Position numbers and translations under genes: made by a program. Shown here one piece after another: positions 39,901 to 51,124 of a stretch of DNA of 64,000 nt. Every line of letters begins with the position of its first letter. Positions within the stretch are counted from its first letter, which is position 1. The DNA comes from Archilochus colubris (lineage: Eukaryota > Chordata > Aves > Apodiformes > Trochilidae): assembly GCA_023079485.1 (NCBI GenBank), contig CM041084.1, forward strand, positions 119,396,467-119,460,466. Direction: 5' to 3'. Below the pieces are notes generated by a model that saw nothing but the letters and a program-made list of their open reading frames with translations, ran no database searches and was not told the origin of the DNA.

Positions 39901-42900
39901 GTGGATAACTACAGTGATGTAAAAACTCACTTGTTTTGCTCAGCCTCAGAAAAATAACCTTCTTACCTGAAGGGGCTGTATGAAAAATGAGCTATTCCTT
40001 TGGCATAAAGGAATTTCTGCCTTACAGTAAAGCAGTGTGTTCACACCATCAAAATAGTTTAAAAGGGCTATTGAATATTGGTGGAAGGCAAAAAGTATGG
40101 AGGGGGAAAGAAACTAAAAGTACCTTGCGTATTGGTACCTGCTTTATTTCTTTGGTATAAACACAACTCTCTAAATATGAGGTAGCACATGCTTTTCCAT
40201 TTTGGTGTTCTTTCTGCCTTCAGTATCCATTGTCTTGAGCTGCATACAGCTAACATTGTTTTCTGTGGATGCTTCCTTTCTACTTTAAGAATAATTAATC
40301 CAAAATTTAATTAAAAAAATCACTTTCCCAAACACAGTATTTCTTCATATTCTCATTTGCTGTATTTAGATTAATTTGTCTTGACATTGCAGCTGTGCTG
40401 TTCTTTGTGTTGCACAATCTTTTGAGTTTTGTTTCATTAAGAATGGAACTAAAGAATTTGGGGAAGGGGAGGGAAGAAGTGCTAGACTGTTAGAAGTTAA
40501 TTTGCCGTAAACCAAAATGTTGAGAACAGATTACGAAAGCTATGAAGTGACATGTAAATGCTTGTTCAGTTTCACACTTGTGAGAAATAAGTCATTAAAG
40601 CTGTGTGCACATGAAATAGATGTTTGGTTACAGCTACTGGGAATAGTTTGGTCTTACTGGTATATACAGAAGCATAGAGGGAAAGGCTTAGAAGATTAGG
40701 AACTGGTCCTTAGGCTCTAAAAAGCATGGATAAATGTAGTTTGAAAGGGGAGCTCTACTGTCTGTTCAGAACAGCTTCATATGTTCTCTCTATCCTACAA
40801 AGTTGCTGTTTCTGAACTATGCTGAAGTTAGAAATGTCATGTTTGCACTGTGCTTTTGGGAGTTTTTAATTTTTTCTAAAAATAAAGAAAAAGCTACTTC
40901 TGAGTGAAGAGGATGCTTAACAATAAATTTCCTGTTGAACAGTGCATAATTTCCCTGATTCCCTATTCTTCATTGCTACACAATTCCTTTCATCCACTAT
41001 ATTTTACTTACTGGTTTCTCCTCAGTCTTAAGAAGTGTGTTATGTTTGTCATTCATAAAAGACTCAGGTCTGACGTTAGGTATTTAAATGTTTGGGTTAA
41101 ATTCCTTCCTCTGCAGCTGTGAGAGGTAAAACTAAAACATAAAGGGTCAAACCAGAAAGCAGATAGTTTGATTAAATCACTTGAGTTGATTTGAATTATT
41201 CTGGGGGCCTGGTTCTTGACCTCTAATGCCATGGACAATACCACATTTCCTGCTTGGTATCTTCTAATACTTTTTTTTTTTTTTTTAATGGAGGATTAGC
41301 ATGTCCATGCATCACCTCAGAAGACTGATGTGGGCTGTGCTACCTGTTCAGACAAACTCCAGATGGGAAGGCCACCCAGGAGGCATCTTCCCCTGAACTG
41401 ATTGAACCCTTAACTAGTTTTTCAGCAGCACAACAAGCACATAGAAGACTTCAGGTCTGGTAGGCAGATGTAGCTGAAGCTGAAAGAAACTAGAAGAAAC
41501 TAGGTTGATCTGGTTTATGTAACGGGCAGAAAAACTGGGGACCAGAGTATGGAGGAAGCTGCTTTGATCAAGGAAGTGGGCTGTGCCAAAGGCTCAGTAA
41601 AAACATTGATTTATTTGGGGATTGCTTATGCCACGAAAGAGAATAACTTTGCTCTGGGATTGTTTTTCCCAGCAAGAGGAGGATGGGAGGAGCAGTGGGC
41701 AAGCTTTTACTCTGAGACTGGAAATGAGTCCCTCCCCCCCCCCCCTCTGTGTAGGGTGTGTCTGCCTCTGACAGTGCTTGTTTTCAAGTACTGACTCCCA
41801 GCTGTAGCAGATGGCTCAAGGATGGCAGCAACTGAGATGACTTTCTCTGTCATCCATTTCACTGAGATGTTGATAGTTGACTGCTAAGATTTGTACATAA
41901 GACAGTTGTGCTATCTATATGGAGTGCCTTGGCTTCAGGTTTGAGTGGACTTGTATGATGATGTCCCATGATGAAGTACTGAGGCCTACTATGAACAGAC
42001 TGGTTCAGAACACCGAGATCTCACAGAAAGATTTCCATGAATTGCTAATTCAGAGCACAGTAGACTTGCTTTTTTTTTTTCTATGTGTCTGTAAATGGCG
42101 TTCTTAAGAGATGACTTTTGTGAAGCGGCTGTAGTTTTGCTGCTGGGAGTCGTTTGGTCTGCTCTTGAATTGCTCAATATGTCACCCAAAAGTATCCTCA
42201 ACAGGGTTTATTCATCATGTGCCAATATCTTCTCTGCTGATAATGGGTTACTTTAGCCACATGCTCTGAAAGTTCAGTCTTTGTAGTCTTCATGCTCTGA
42301 AGGACAGTGGTATGGTTGAGTGGACTTTGTGAAATTTACTGATTTGGAGTTGCTCTGGTTATTTCCTGTGTCTGTGTGCATACATGCCTGTGAAAATTCT
42401 CCTCTACTTCATCCAGGCATAAATATAGACATTTATGGACACCTAGTTTTAGTTAATCATATTCAAAACAAAACAAAACCACCAAAACTCTAGCATCATA
42501 GTACAGATAATGGAAAAGCCAGCCTAACAAAGCTTGGAGCACTTGTCTGTTGTTTATCTCTTGGAAGAGAACACTGATTCATGCCTTGAAAGTGGTAGGA
42601 AAAAAAATTATTACTCCTCTTTTCTCTCCCTTCTTTTTCTTCTGCAAGACAAACTCCAAGGCGAGCGTCCCTTCATTTCTGTATTTACTGTGGTTTGTAG
42701 CCAGAGCTTCAGTCTGTTTTATCAAGCTTTCTGGCAAGGCGAGGTAGCAATCAGTCATTCCAATGTGATGTGGATAGATAACTGAGACGTAAGTGGAAAC
42801 TGCTGATGGAGCTGACTAAATGCTCTGGAGGGGAGTAAATTGTTAGCAGGACTGAGTTGAGAGCAGTGTTCTCTTACAGGGATGATGTGGAAGATCAGGG

Positions 42901-45900
42901 TGAAGTGTACACACACTTGGGGGTGTTAGGCTGGCTGCAGCTAAATAACACACTGTAAAACTCAGTGCTGTCCAAGTGAAGCCTCTTACCTTTTTCAGGC
43001 CTTTGGTGACTGGGCTTTGTTGCCATGCAACATGGAAAGAGAGGCTGAAACTTTGTGTGCCTGGCACAGATTAGTTTAACAGTGAACAAAATTCTTGTCC
43101 AAAGTTCTGTAAGAGGTTTAGAGAGATCCCTGCCATAAGGAAAGAAACAAATGTAGTGCAGCTTGCTCTCAGAGTGTTTTTTTATAATTAGCTTCGTTAT
43201 GCAGTTATGACAGAATCTAGGAGTTGTATGAATCAACAGTAGAAAAGGCAAGGAGTCAGGAGGTCTGTTAATCTTCTATCATCTGCCAGCTGTCCAGTGA
43301 AAACAGTCTTTTGTGTGGTGTTAGGAGGTCTGGATTAGTCATTTAACACCTGCAAGCAAAAATGTTGTACAAGAACATGTGAAAATCATTAGAGCAAAAC
43401 TGTCCTGACGTCTGTGATTGGAAAATGCAGACAGCATAAGAATGGAATTAGATGGATTCAGCTGTAGCTTGCACGTCTTTTCAAGAATGCAGCTGACATG
43501 ACTCAGACCAACAATTAAGCAAGTAGCAAATGCTTAAGGGGCATTTGCATGCTCTGACTTTGGATCCAAATTACGTGGGAAGACCAGGCTTCTGGGAGGA
43601 TGAAGCATTCATGATACGGAGTGAATTACAATAGAATAATAGCTCTGTCATGAATAGATTTATATATTAACTAAGCATGTTTATTAAAAAACATTGTCTG
43701 AAGTTCTATGGCAATTTAAAAATGATCACTTATAGTACACTGGAAACCTAGAAGTAAATTATAACTACACCTATTGTTTTACAACTTCATTGATTAATTT
43801 TTTTTTTTAGCATATATGATGCTCTGCTTAATTATTTACAAAAGGAAAGTGTCAAGTCAACTTCATAAAAGGGGTATGACAAAAGTGGTATGACCAAAAG
43901 TGGTATGACCTAGCAGAGGTGGTTGTCTAGTGCCTTCAGTTTATTGCTTAAAACTTAATTTTTTTAAAGTTGTTAAATATGACTTGGGGTTTTGAGCAGA
44001 AACATTTTATAGTCAAAACAAAAATTGGAGGTTAAAATCTCCATTCCATCTTAAGTTTTGCTTTTGTTTTTTTTCATATTGAAGCGCTTAAAATAAGGAA
44101 TTTATAATAGACATAACTACCTTGTCTTTTTTAGTTGGAGCAATGCTTGTGAATACTAACAAAGATAGAAAATTATGAAGACTAGTAGATGTTTATTTTC
44201 TATGTAAAAAAAGTAACATCAGTGAAAGTTTTTCGGTATTTCTTTCAATGTTAAATGCCCAAGATGGTAAATTAATTGGATAAAACTAACTATATCTGAC
44301 TTTCAAAACACACTGTCAGTAATTAGAACTGATAATCAACACTGGTCTTAACACAGATGTGCTGGATGATGTAATTAAACACTTGGCATTCCTTTTTCTG
44401 CCTTTAAAAAAAAAAGTTACTTCCATTTTAGCGTCAAATTATCTCTTTCTGATAACTAGTCTCTTGCAGAAAAATAAACATGTCTGAGCTCAATTGATCC
44501 TTTAACCTTAGGATTTCTGGAGATACAATCCTTGCTGCCTGAACTCACAAACAAGCTGTAGATTTTCTGTTCACATTTTTTACAAGCTTAGAAGTTTAAA
44601 ACCTGCACAGGAATCTTCTAAATTCTAATAATACACTGAGATACAGAGGTTTTGAACACTTAGTAGTAATGTAGTATGTTCATGGTGTATTTTGTTTCTT
44701 GTTTGGTTTGTTGTTTTTTTTCACTTTTTAGACCACTAAAGCATTCCTGCCCAAGATGCTGGAAATGAACCATGGACACATCGTGACAGTTGCAAGTTCC
44801 TTGGGATTGTTCAGTACTGCTGGAGTGGAGGTTTGTTAGACTATAACTAACAGTACATCGGATGCTTCTTGTTTAGGATAAGCATTTTTTGTATTACCAG
44901 CTAGAGAAAATAAAGTAAAATCTCTAAAGAAAAATCTCTAAAGATACTTGGAAGCTATGATGCTAAGTATCATATCAACACATGGCTCCGTGTGAGTCAG
45001 ATCTGCAGGACTTGGACAACCATCATATTCACCTACTTTGCAGGCAGACTTGGATCTTAGAGGGAAAGCCTAGGACAGCCCAATAAACTTAGGCAAAGAT
45101 TTTAAAAGTAATGTTTCCTTGCTCCTGTGAGGAAATGTCTGCCAGCCTTTCTTCCAGAATTCACATCTCACCTGCTTTGCTAGGCTACCAGTTGAAAGCA
45201 TTACATTACCATGTTGCTAGCAGGCATTTGAGAACACCAGTTTGTGACACTTGTTTGGTACATAAAACCAGTTTAGGATTAGATCCTATTATCTTGCTTT
45301 TTTGGTCATTAGCACAAACACAATTGTGAACAAAATGCATTCAGTTACTGATAATTAATATGTCTAATGTAATAATGGTCATATTGCCCCATACACCCAG
45401 GCTTCTTTGCAAATAGGTAAGGCTCAATCCAGGACCTTAGACTGCAGTGTTATGTAACAGAAATGAATTAAGCTGGTGTAACTTAAGGCTTTTTAGAGTA
45501 TTTGCTGTCTTGAGAAAACTACAATGAATTTCATAGACTATGGATGTGACCACCAGCAGAAGTGGACACATCCAAAAGAAAACTTAAATGCTACTGCTGT
45601 CTATGCAATTTTTGAAATAATGTTGAATTTAGTATTTTCATGAGACATACAAGCTATATTGTCTTCTGAAAATTAAATATGCACTCAAATTTCCATTATC
45701 TTCTGTTGAAACTAACCCGAAAAAAGTATTTAAGATTTTTACACCAGTGCCCTGACAGCTTTCCAAGCTTTTTCAAATCTGACTCAACTGGTAGTATTAG
45801 GTTTCTCAGTTCTTTGTTGTAACATTTAATCTTAAGCAAACTGGTAACTGGAATAACTTACCATGTGAGCCTGCTGGATTCTAAGGTTTGAATCCAAAGT

Positions 45901-48864
45901 AATATCCTCCTACATTCAGCTTTCTTGTTTTCATGATTCTGTGCTAATTGGCTTAAAAGTTAAATGAGATGATGTGATGCAGTGAGTGTATGTTGTTGTT
46001 GCTTTGAAAATCTGTGCAGGATGGCCTCAGATATGCCTTGACTTTGGAACATGATTCATATCTGTCCTTTTTAAGTTGCCTTTTTTTCTGTCTCGTTCAT
46101 TGCCAACACAGGATTACTGTGCCAGCAAATTTGGAGCTGTGGGTTTCCACGAGTCTTTGAGCCATGAACTGAAGGCTGCTGAAAAGGACGGAATCAAAAC
46201 AACTTTAGTCTGCCCTTATCTTGTAGATACAGGAATGTTCAGAGGGTGCAGGATCAGGTAAGGAAAACTCTACTTCTGTCCTGTGTTTGTAGTGTTATAA
46301 AAGTACATGAAGATAACTAAACGGTTACCCTAAAAGTATTAAGTATTATTACTGCTTTAATATATGTTATTGTTAGGTTCAGCAAAGAGACTTTGAGTTC
46401 ATGGAGTATCTTCTGTCTTTTTGTACCAGGTAACACAAGTTTTGAGCTAGTCATAAATCATAGAATGGTTTGGATTGGAAGGGACCTTGAAGATCATCTG
46501 GTTCCAACGCCAGTGCATGGGCAGGGACATCTCTTTAGTCTTTGTTCCTAAACAGTGAATATTAAAAAAAATGAAGTCTTTTTGAGGCATTCCAAAGAAA
46601 AGTGAGCTAATCAACTCTTCACTGTGGTCTGTAGTCTTTTTAGTATCTAATTAATCTGTCTTAATCAAATATTCCAGAAAAGAAATTGAGTCTTTCCTGC
46701 CACCCTTGAAACCAGAGTACTGTGTGAAGCAGGCTATGAGAGCTATCCTTACAGACCAGCCAATGATCTGCACACCTCGTCTCATGTATATGGTCACCTT
46801 CATGAAAAGGTAAGAGCTGAAATGCCAGTTCGTTGGCAATGCAACCTACAGAATGCTAGTAAAATACATGAGCATGTCCACTTTCTGGACATAAAGGTGC
46901 CTCCCCCCACACAGCCTGTAGGTGCTGTTTTGTTGGAATTCATAAGTCTTTTTTTCTGACTTGCATGAATGTATGTTACTTGTTGGGAAGCTCATAAAAG
47001 TGAGATTCTGTGTATTGTGCATCCTTATTTTACTCTTCTGTTCTCTTCCATCCTCCTTAGGATCTTATTTTCTTTTCAACAGACTTTTATTTTCATTGTT
47101 TGTGTTCCTGTTAAGGAGTGGGGCATGAGGCAACTTCCAGCAAAGGAACCTCTATTTGTTCCTCGAACCAATGTGTAGGAGGCCCTGCATATGGATTCTC
47201 TAGGACTTGACTTATGGTAGATAAACTGAAAATCTATACTTTCAGAATTTAAATTTGCAGGAAGGACTATTTAAAGACATTACCTCCGCATTCCTATCTA
47301 AAACTGTCCAGTTTTTGGACAGTAACTCTGTCCAAATTTGTAACCAGGCTGACATTTCAACGATGCAGGGTAATACAGAAGTTGGCTCAGTTCCACTCAT
47401 GCAACATCACTTGCATTCTGGTTTATAGAGAACAGCTTCACAGTTGTCTGTGTTGTGTTTTTTGTTTTGTTTTAAAATCTGTAGTGTGTAGGAGGAACCT
47501 TTAAAATACAGCACTGACTTATTTTCCTTCTGACAGATGGTTGAAACTGAGAGCCTTGGTGATTTTTATTCCACTTGGAAGGCAGTCTTTCTCATCTGCC
47601 TCAAACATCTTATAGTGGACATGCTTGCCAAAGACTAGAGGAGCCTTCACAGCTCACCCCCTTACTAGAAGAGAGTATTTGTCTCTTCTGCCAACAAATG
47701 AAGTCCACTGTCAGCATCTTTAAGAACCAGTTTCTTCAACCAGGAGCTCAGAGGGTGCTTCAGTGCTCTCTGCACGAGCAGTGCCTTATACAGCAACAGT
47801 CACATCAAAGGCCCTTTTTCTTGTCTTGTGTTCAGTTTAGCTTCCAACAGGGAGATCAAAGCTTTTGTATAATCCATGCCCCAGGCAGCAGCACTTAGAT
47901 CAAAGACCCTGCAATGGCTACTGCAGAAGCAGTGCTCCTGGCAGTGAGGACACCTGTACCAGTGTCATCTGCTTCTCAGTGCTTCAGTGGTCATTATTCC
48001 TAATGGCTGGATTCTGTGCCTTGTTTTCCACTGAATGAGTGTCTGCCAGTCTTTCTGGGAGCTGATGAAATACCATCTTGGTCCTTCACTAGAGCCCCTG
48101 AGTGCTATACTTGAAATAAAAGTAATATTTTGTGGACACTGGAAGGAGGGGGAAGGGTCTGTAGCCAGGTATCCATCAAAATGTCACCTCTTGGAATTTT
48201 ATCTTGGAGGGAAAAAGGAAATTGCTCTCTTTACTTCAGACCTCTCTTTCTTAGGATGGATGATTGAGTTTAGAATATAAGTCAAGGTTGTTAGACATCT
48301 GGTGATCAAAGAACAGCATTAACTAGCACTAATCCCACATTAAAGATTGTTTTAAATGTCTGATGACCTCTGCTGATGTGGCTTGGAGCAGATGCTTTTC
48401 TTCCAGTAGGCCTTCTGTGATGCCCTTGCCCCCCAGCCCCTCACCCCACCACCCCTTTAAAACAAGCTCTCACATTGCTTTCGAAGAAGCAGCAGGAAGT
48501 CTGGTCTAAGCTGGAGGGATGTGAAGAGGTAGCAGCCTCTTCCTTTGCTGCCTGTGTGTTTTGGACTTTTAGAATTGCTGTGTTCTCTGTAAGTGTCCCC
48601 GTGAAATAAAAATCCTCTAAGTGTCTTACGAAGTCTCTCCCATAGCTATTACATTGCTTTTAAGGAGACCAAGTACGTAATGTAAGCAGAGGTTTTGTTT
48701 TATGCAGTAATCTAACAATTTTATACCTTCTTTTTCACAGCATTCTGCCCTTTGAAGCAGTTGTATGCATGTACCGATTTTTGGGAGCAGACAAGTGTAT
48801 GTACCCTTTCATTGCTCAAAGGAAACAGGCTACAAACAACAATGAAGCAAAGAATGGAATGTAA
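24671..48864 (+). CDS. RDH10: Retinol dehydrogenase 10 (SDR16C4)
   Basis: Microsomal short-chain dehydrogenase that oxidises all-trans-retinol to retinaldehyde, the first and limiting step of retinoic acid synthesis. Six coding exons join to 1,032 bases: 24,671-24,962, 25,379-25,617, 44,732-44,830, 46,112-46,257, 46,678-46,809 and 48,741-48,864, with GT-AG introns and consistent phases. The 343-aa product (human 341) has an N-terminal hydrophobic anchor (about residues 3-23), the cofactor motif TGAGSGLG at 42-49, NNAG at 146-149, the catalytic serine in VASSLG (Ser199), and the YCASK motif with Tyr212 and Lys216. A second hydrophobic region lies near residues 290-312. The Ala-rich linker at about 88-108 is the main region that differs from mammals. 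All catalytic residues are present, so the gene looks functional. It is divergent from RPL7. Confidence 0.97.
24963..25378 (+). other. RDH10: RDH10 intron 1
   Basis: 416 bases; GC-rich at the start and ending in a long pyrimidine tract with a T run before TTAGTAG. No separate feature seen. A frame that runs from here into exon 2 is a read-through artefact. Confidence 0.85.
25379..25617 (+). CDS. RDH10: RDH10 coding exon 2
   Basis: Codons 98-177, from the variable linker through [34 protein letters not shown] and [10 protein letters not shown]. The acceptor is a tandem TAGTAG, so the exon may begin at 25,379 or 25,382. The donor GTAACT at 25,618 opens the 19.1-kb intron 2. Confidence 0.95.
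30527..30545. repeat. (GGAT)n microsatellite
   Basis: Nearly five GGAT units in RDH10 intron 2. Confidence 0.85.
35594..35632. repeat. Local duplication with palindromic centre
   Basis: CAGTTGTCTTGGAAT occurs identically at 35,594-35,608 and 35,618-35,632. The junction GGAATTCTGAATTCC is palindromic except for its centre. Confidence 0.8.
36093..36255 (-). mobile_element. CR1 3' fragment in RDH10 intron 2
   Basis: 'agaatcacagaatggttggg' through 'gcacatccacctagagccag' and 'aggcccaggaccatgttcaa', an old CR1 3' subfamily different from the other copies here. Orientation is opposite to RDH10. Confidence 0.75.
43867..43910. repeat. 15-base tandem repeat, three units
   Basis: Units AAAAGGGGTATGAC, AAAAGTGGTATGACC and AAAAGTGGTATGACC follow each other directly about 820 bases upstream of RDH10 exon 3. 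Confidence 0.85.
44732..44830 (+). CDS. RDH10: RDH10 coding exon 3
   Basis: Exactly 33 codons (178-210), phase 0 at both ends: [20 protein letters not shown] then [13 protein letters not shown]. It carries the catalytic Ser199. Acceptor TTTTTAG; the donor GTTTGT at 44,831 is weak. Confidence 0.96.
44831..46111 (+). other. RDH10: RDH10 intron 3
   Basis: 1,281 bases, weak donor GTTTGT, acceptor AACACAG. No recognisable repeat or nested gene. Confidence 0.85.
46112..46257 (+). CDS. RDH10: RDH10 coding exon 4
   Basis: Codons 211-259 (two bases of the last). Encodes [20 protein letters not shown] with catalytic Tyr212 and Lys216, then [16 protein letters not shown]. Acceptor AACACAG, donor GTAAGG at 46,258. 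Confidence 0.96.
46457..46532 (-). mobile_element. Short CR1 3' fragment in RDH10 intron 4
   Basis: 'atcatagaatggtttggatt', 'ggaagggaccttgaagatca' and 'gtgcatgggcagggaca' give about 75 bases of CR1 3' end in the 420-base intron 4 (46,258-46,677), antisense to the gene. Confidence 0.8.
46678..46809 (+). CDS. RDH10: RDH10 coding exon 5
   Basis: Codons 259-303 (partial at both ends): [43 protein letters not shown]. Acceptor ATTCCAG, donor GTAAGA at 46,810. Confidence 0.96.
46810..48740 (+). other. RDH10: RDH10 intron 5
   Basis: 1,931 bases. It contains an AATAAA at about 48,605, upstream of the last coding exon, which could in principle support premature polyadenylation. No repeat or nested gene recognised. 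Confidence 0.8.
48741..48864 (+). CDS. RDH10: RDH10 coding exon 6 with stop codon
   Basis: Codons 303-343 plus TAA at 48,862-48,864: [40 protein letters not shown]. The final Met replaces the Ile I remember in the human protein. Acceptor TTTCACAG. Confidence 0.96.
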
Positions 48865-50095
48865 CACTATGTTGGATGGACTAACATTTAGAGGTGAATA
48901 TGATAATCTTACATGACTGAATTGCAAAGTGCACTTGCATATAACATGCAAATGTCAGCGTCTCGCTGTGGAACTCTCTTGGGTCCTAGGCCTATGTGTT
49001 GAACTCTAAAAATCAATTTTTTTATATAGCGTGAGTAAAAATGAGTAGAGTACTTGGAAAATGTGATAGATAAACAAAGTGACCACAACCTAGGTGCCAC
49101 CATTGTCCTTTAGAGTATCACTATGTGTGGTAACTACTCGTATGACTTCTTGTAGGGTTGTACTGTCTGTTATCTTTTCCTCAGCCTGCCAGGGTTTATA
49201 AGAGTTTTCTCCAACTAGAAAATGCAATGTTTCAGAAAAATTGGGAGGCAAATCTTGAGATTTAAGCTACTGCTCATGACCTTTTAACTTCAAGGACAGT
49301 GTCTGAATGCAACTCTTCACTTGTTCACCCAAGCTCTCTAAAGGACACATGGCCAGATGGGTGCAGTTCTCTTTTGTAGCAATTGTGTGTGTTCTATTTA
49401 AACAAAGATAAATTTGTAAATCTCTGCCAATTCAAAGGCAAGTGAATGTCTCAAATACTCTGAGCAAACTTGTACTGGGCATCTGGTTTTCTAGGAATGC
49501 CATCAGTGATTTAAATGGACTTTTGTTAAGTCACTTATTTGAAATATGCTCTGTTCTGTTTTCCTCTATTTGTCAGAATCCAATCTAATATAATGGACTA
49601 TATGTTTCTTTTCTTCCTCCTCATTTTTACTTCTGACAGAGTTCTGCTACCCCCTGAGGAAGCTGTTGTATTAAATTTCTGTAACTGGACTTGTGCCTAA
49701 AAGACAAAGCAACTCAGCTGAGATACAAACTGTTTATGTAAGTTCTGGTCATATGCCAATTATTAGCAAAGGAAAAATAGAATTAACGCCTGATGCAACT
49801 CTACATGCGGAATATGAAAGGGTGTAAACATTTTTTTTGAGTTGTACTCACATTGTAGAACAGCAAATGACATTTTTACAGTATTTTTTGTAAAGCGAAC
49901 AATTTTGTGCCTTGAATAATTTGGTAATCTGTATTAGTGAAGCATTGTAAAAGTGAACTTCTACCTCTGTATCTTAATGTATACCATCCACTTGTAAACT
50001 ACTATTGGACAAATTGTGATTACTTTTTTTAGAATGTCTTGTTAAATAGTGACCAATGCCTGTGGTTATTAAAGTGAGCCACCGTTTCCTTAAAG
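48865..50095 (+). other. RDH10: RDH10 3'UTR and candidate poly(A) signals
   Basis: AT-rich sequence after the stop codon. ATTAAA occurs at 49,670-49,675 and 50,068-50,073, the latter followed by a G/T-rich stretch ('cagtggttgcgatgc'). AATAAA at 50,788-50,793 could end a longer form. Which one is used cannot be told from the sequence. Confidence 0.5.
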
Positions 50096-50542
50096 CAGTG
50101 GTTGCGATGCTTCCTTGAAACGTCCTTCCTAAACGAATGCCAACTATTTGTGCCTGTTCCATAGCTCTTCAGTATCAACACAATTCAAATATTTATTGCT
50201 CAGTTCTCTATCCACTTTGTCAGCTACATGGTTCACAGGGTAATCTTTTAAGTCTATCATTAAGTACTCTGAAATCAGGCTTTAGGGCTGACAGTTTTCT
50301 CTAGTTTCTAAACTCATTGATGAAGTAACTGGTCAAAGAGCTTTTGAGGAATATTCATTTTGGTTTTATATGGAGCTTCATCTAGCTACATAAAAATGAT
50401 CCAGTGTGGATGCAGTTTTAATTAAAAGGTTGTACAGCTGTAGTTATTACTGGATAATCATGCTGCTAACTCTGTTTAGAAAGTAATCTGAAGTAGAAGA
50501 AACTGTTTATATTATCCCTTACTCCAAATTCCATGCTCTTTT

Positions 50543-50588
50543 GAAAAAATCTCTTAATGAATCTCTTTCTGAAAAAATCTCTTAATGA
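50543..50588. repeat. 28-base tandem duplication
   Basis: GAAAAAATCTCTTAATGA at 50,543-50,560 recurs at 50,571-50,588, exactly 28 bases later. Confidence 0.85.
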
Positions 50589-51085
50589 CTTTCCCAGGGC
50601 TAAAGTCCTGTGTTCTTACAGCACAGTCTCTAAAAGCAAGTGCAGCAAATTTCATTCTATTACATAGCATCATTTTAATGTACATTTGTTTTTCTAAGAT
50701 GTCTCCAACTATATTACTATCTCAGACTAAGAAGCAACTTTTAAAGTTTGACATACTGACACCAAGACACTTATTAGCTTGATAGAAAATAAAACATAAT
50801 GACACTGACTGGTAATATCAAGTTACTATAAAGCATCATGCCAATTTACAATGGGTAGAGACACATTTAAGAAGCAAGTTTCTGGACTTGCAGAGTTCTG
50901 TTTTCATTATCAAATATGTTACTATGCTGATTTCTCTGACTTTATTACCATTCCAGAAACCAGGGTCCATCTCATTTCTTTCAGCACTGTGAATGACGTG
51001 TTGCTCATCACTGCTGTGCTCTGTGAGCATGTTTTAAAACTCGTTCAGACCATTAACTTTTAATCTCCTATTAAAAAATCAATTT

Positions 51086-51124
51086 TATATATACATATAT
51101 ATATATATATATAGAGAGAGAGAT
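51086..51124. repeat. (TA)n(GA)n microsatellite
   Basis: A TA run with one C interruption passing into four to five GA units. Confidence 0.9.

Larger units (their letters stand above)
25618..44731 (+). other. RDH10: RDH10 intron 2 (19.1 kb)
   Basis: AT-rich intron that makes up most of the gene. I recognise only one CR1 fragment (36,093-36,255), a short GGAT microsatellite (30,527-30,545), homopolymer runs (T at 41,271-41,286, C at 41,734-41,745), a 24-base local duplication at 35,594-35,632 and a 15-base tandem repeat at 43,867-43,910. No nested gene or RNA gene is recognisable. Confidence 0.85.
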
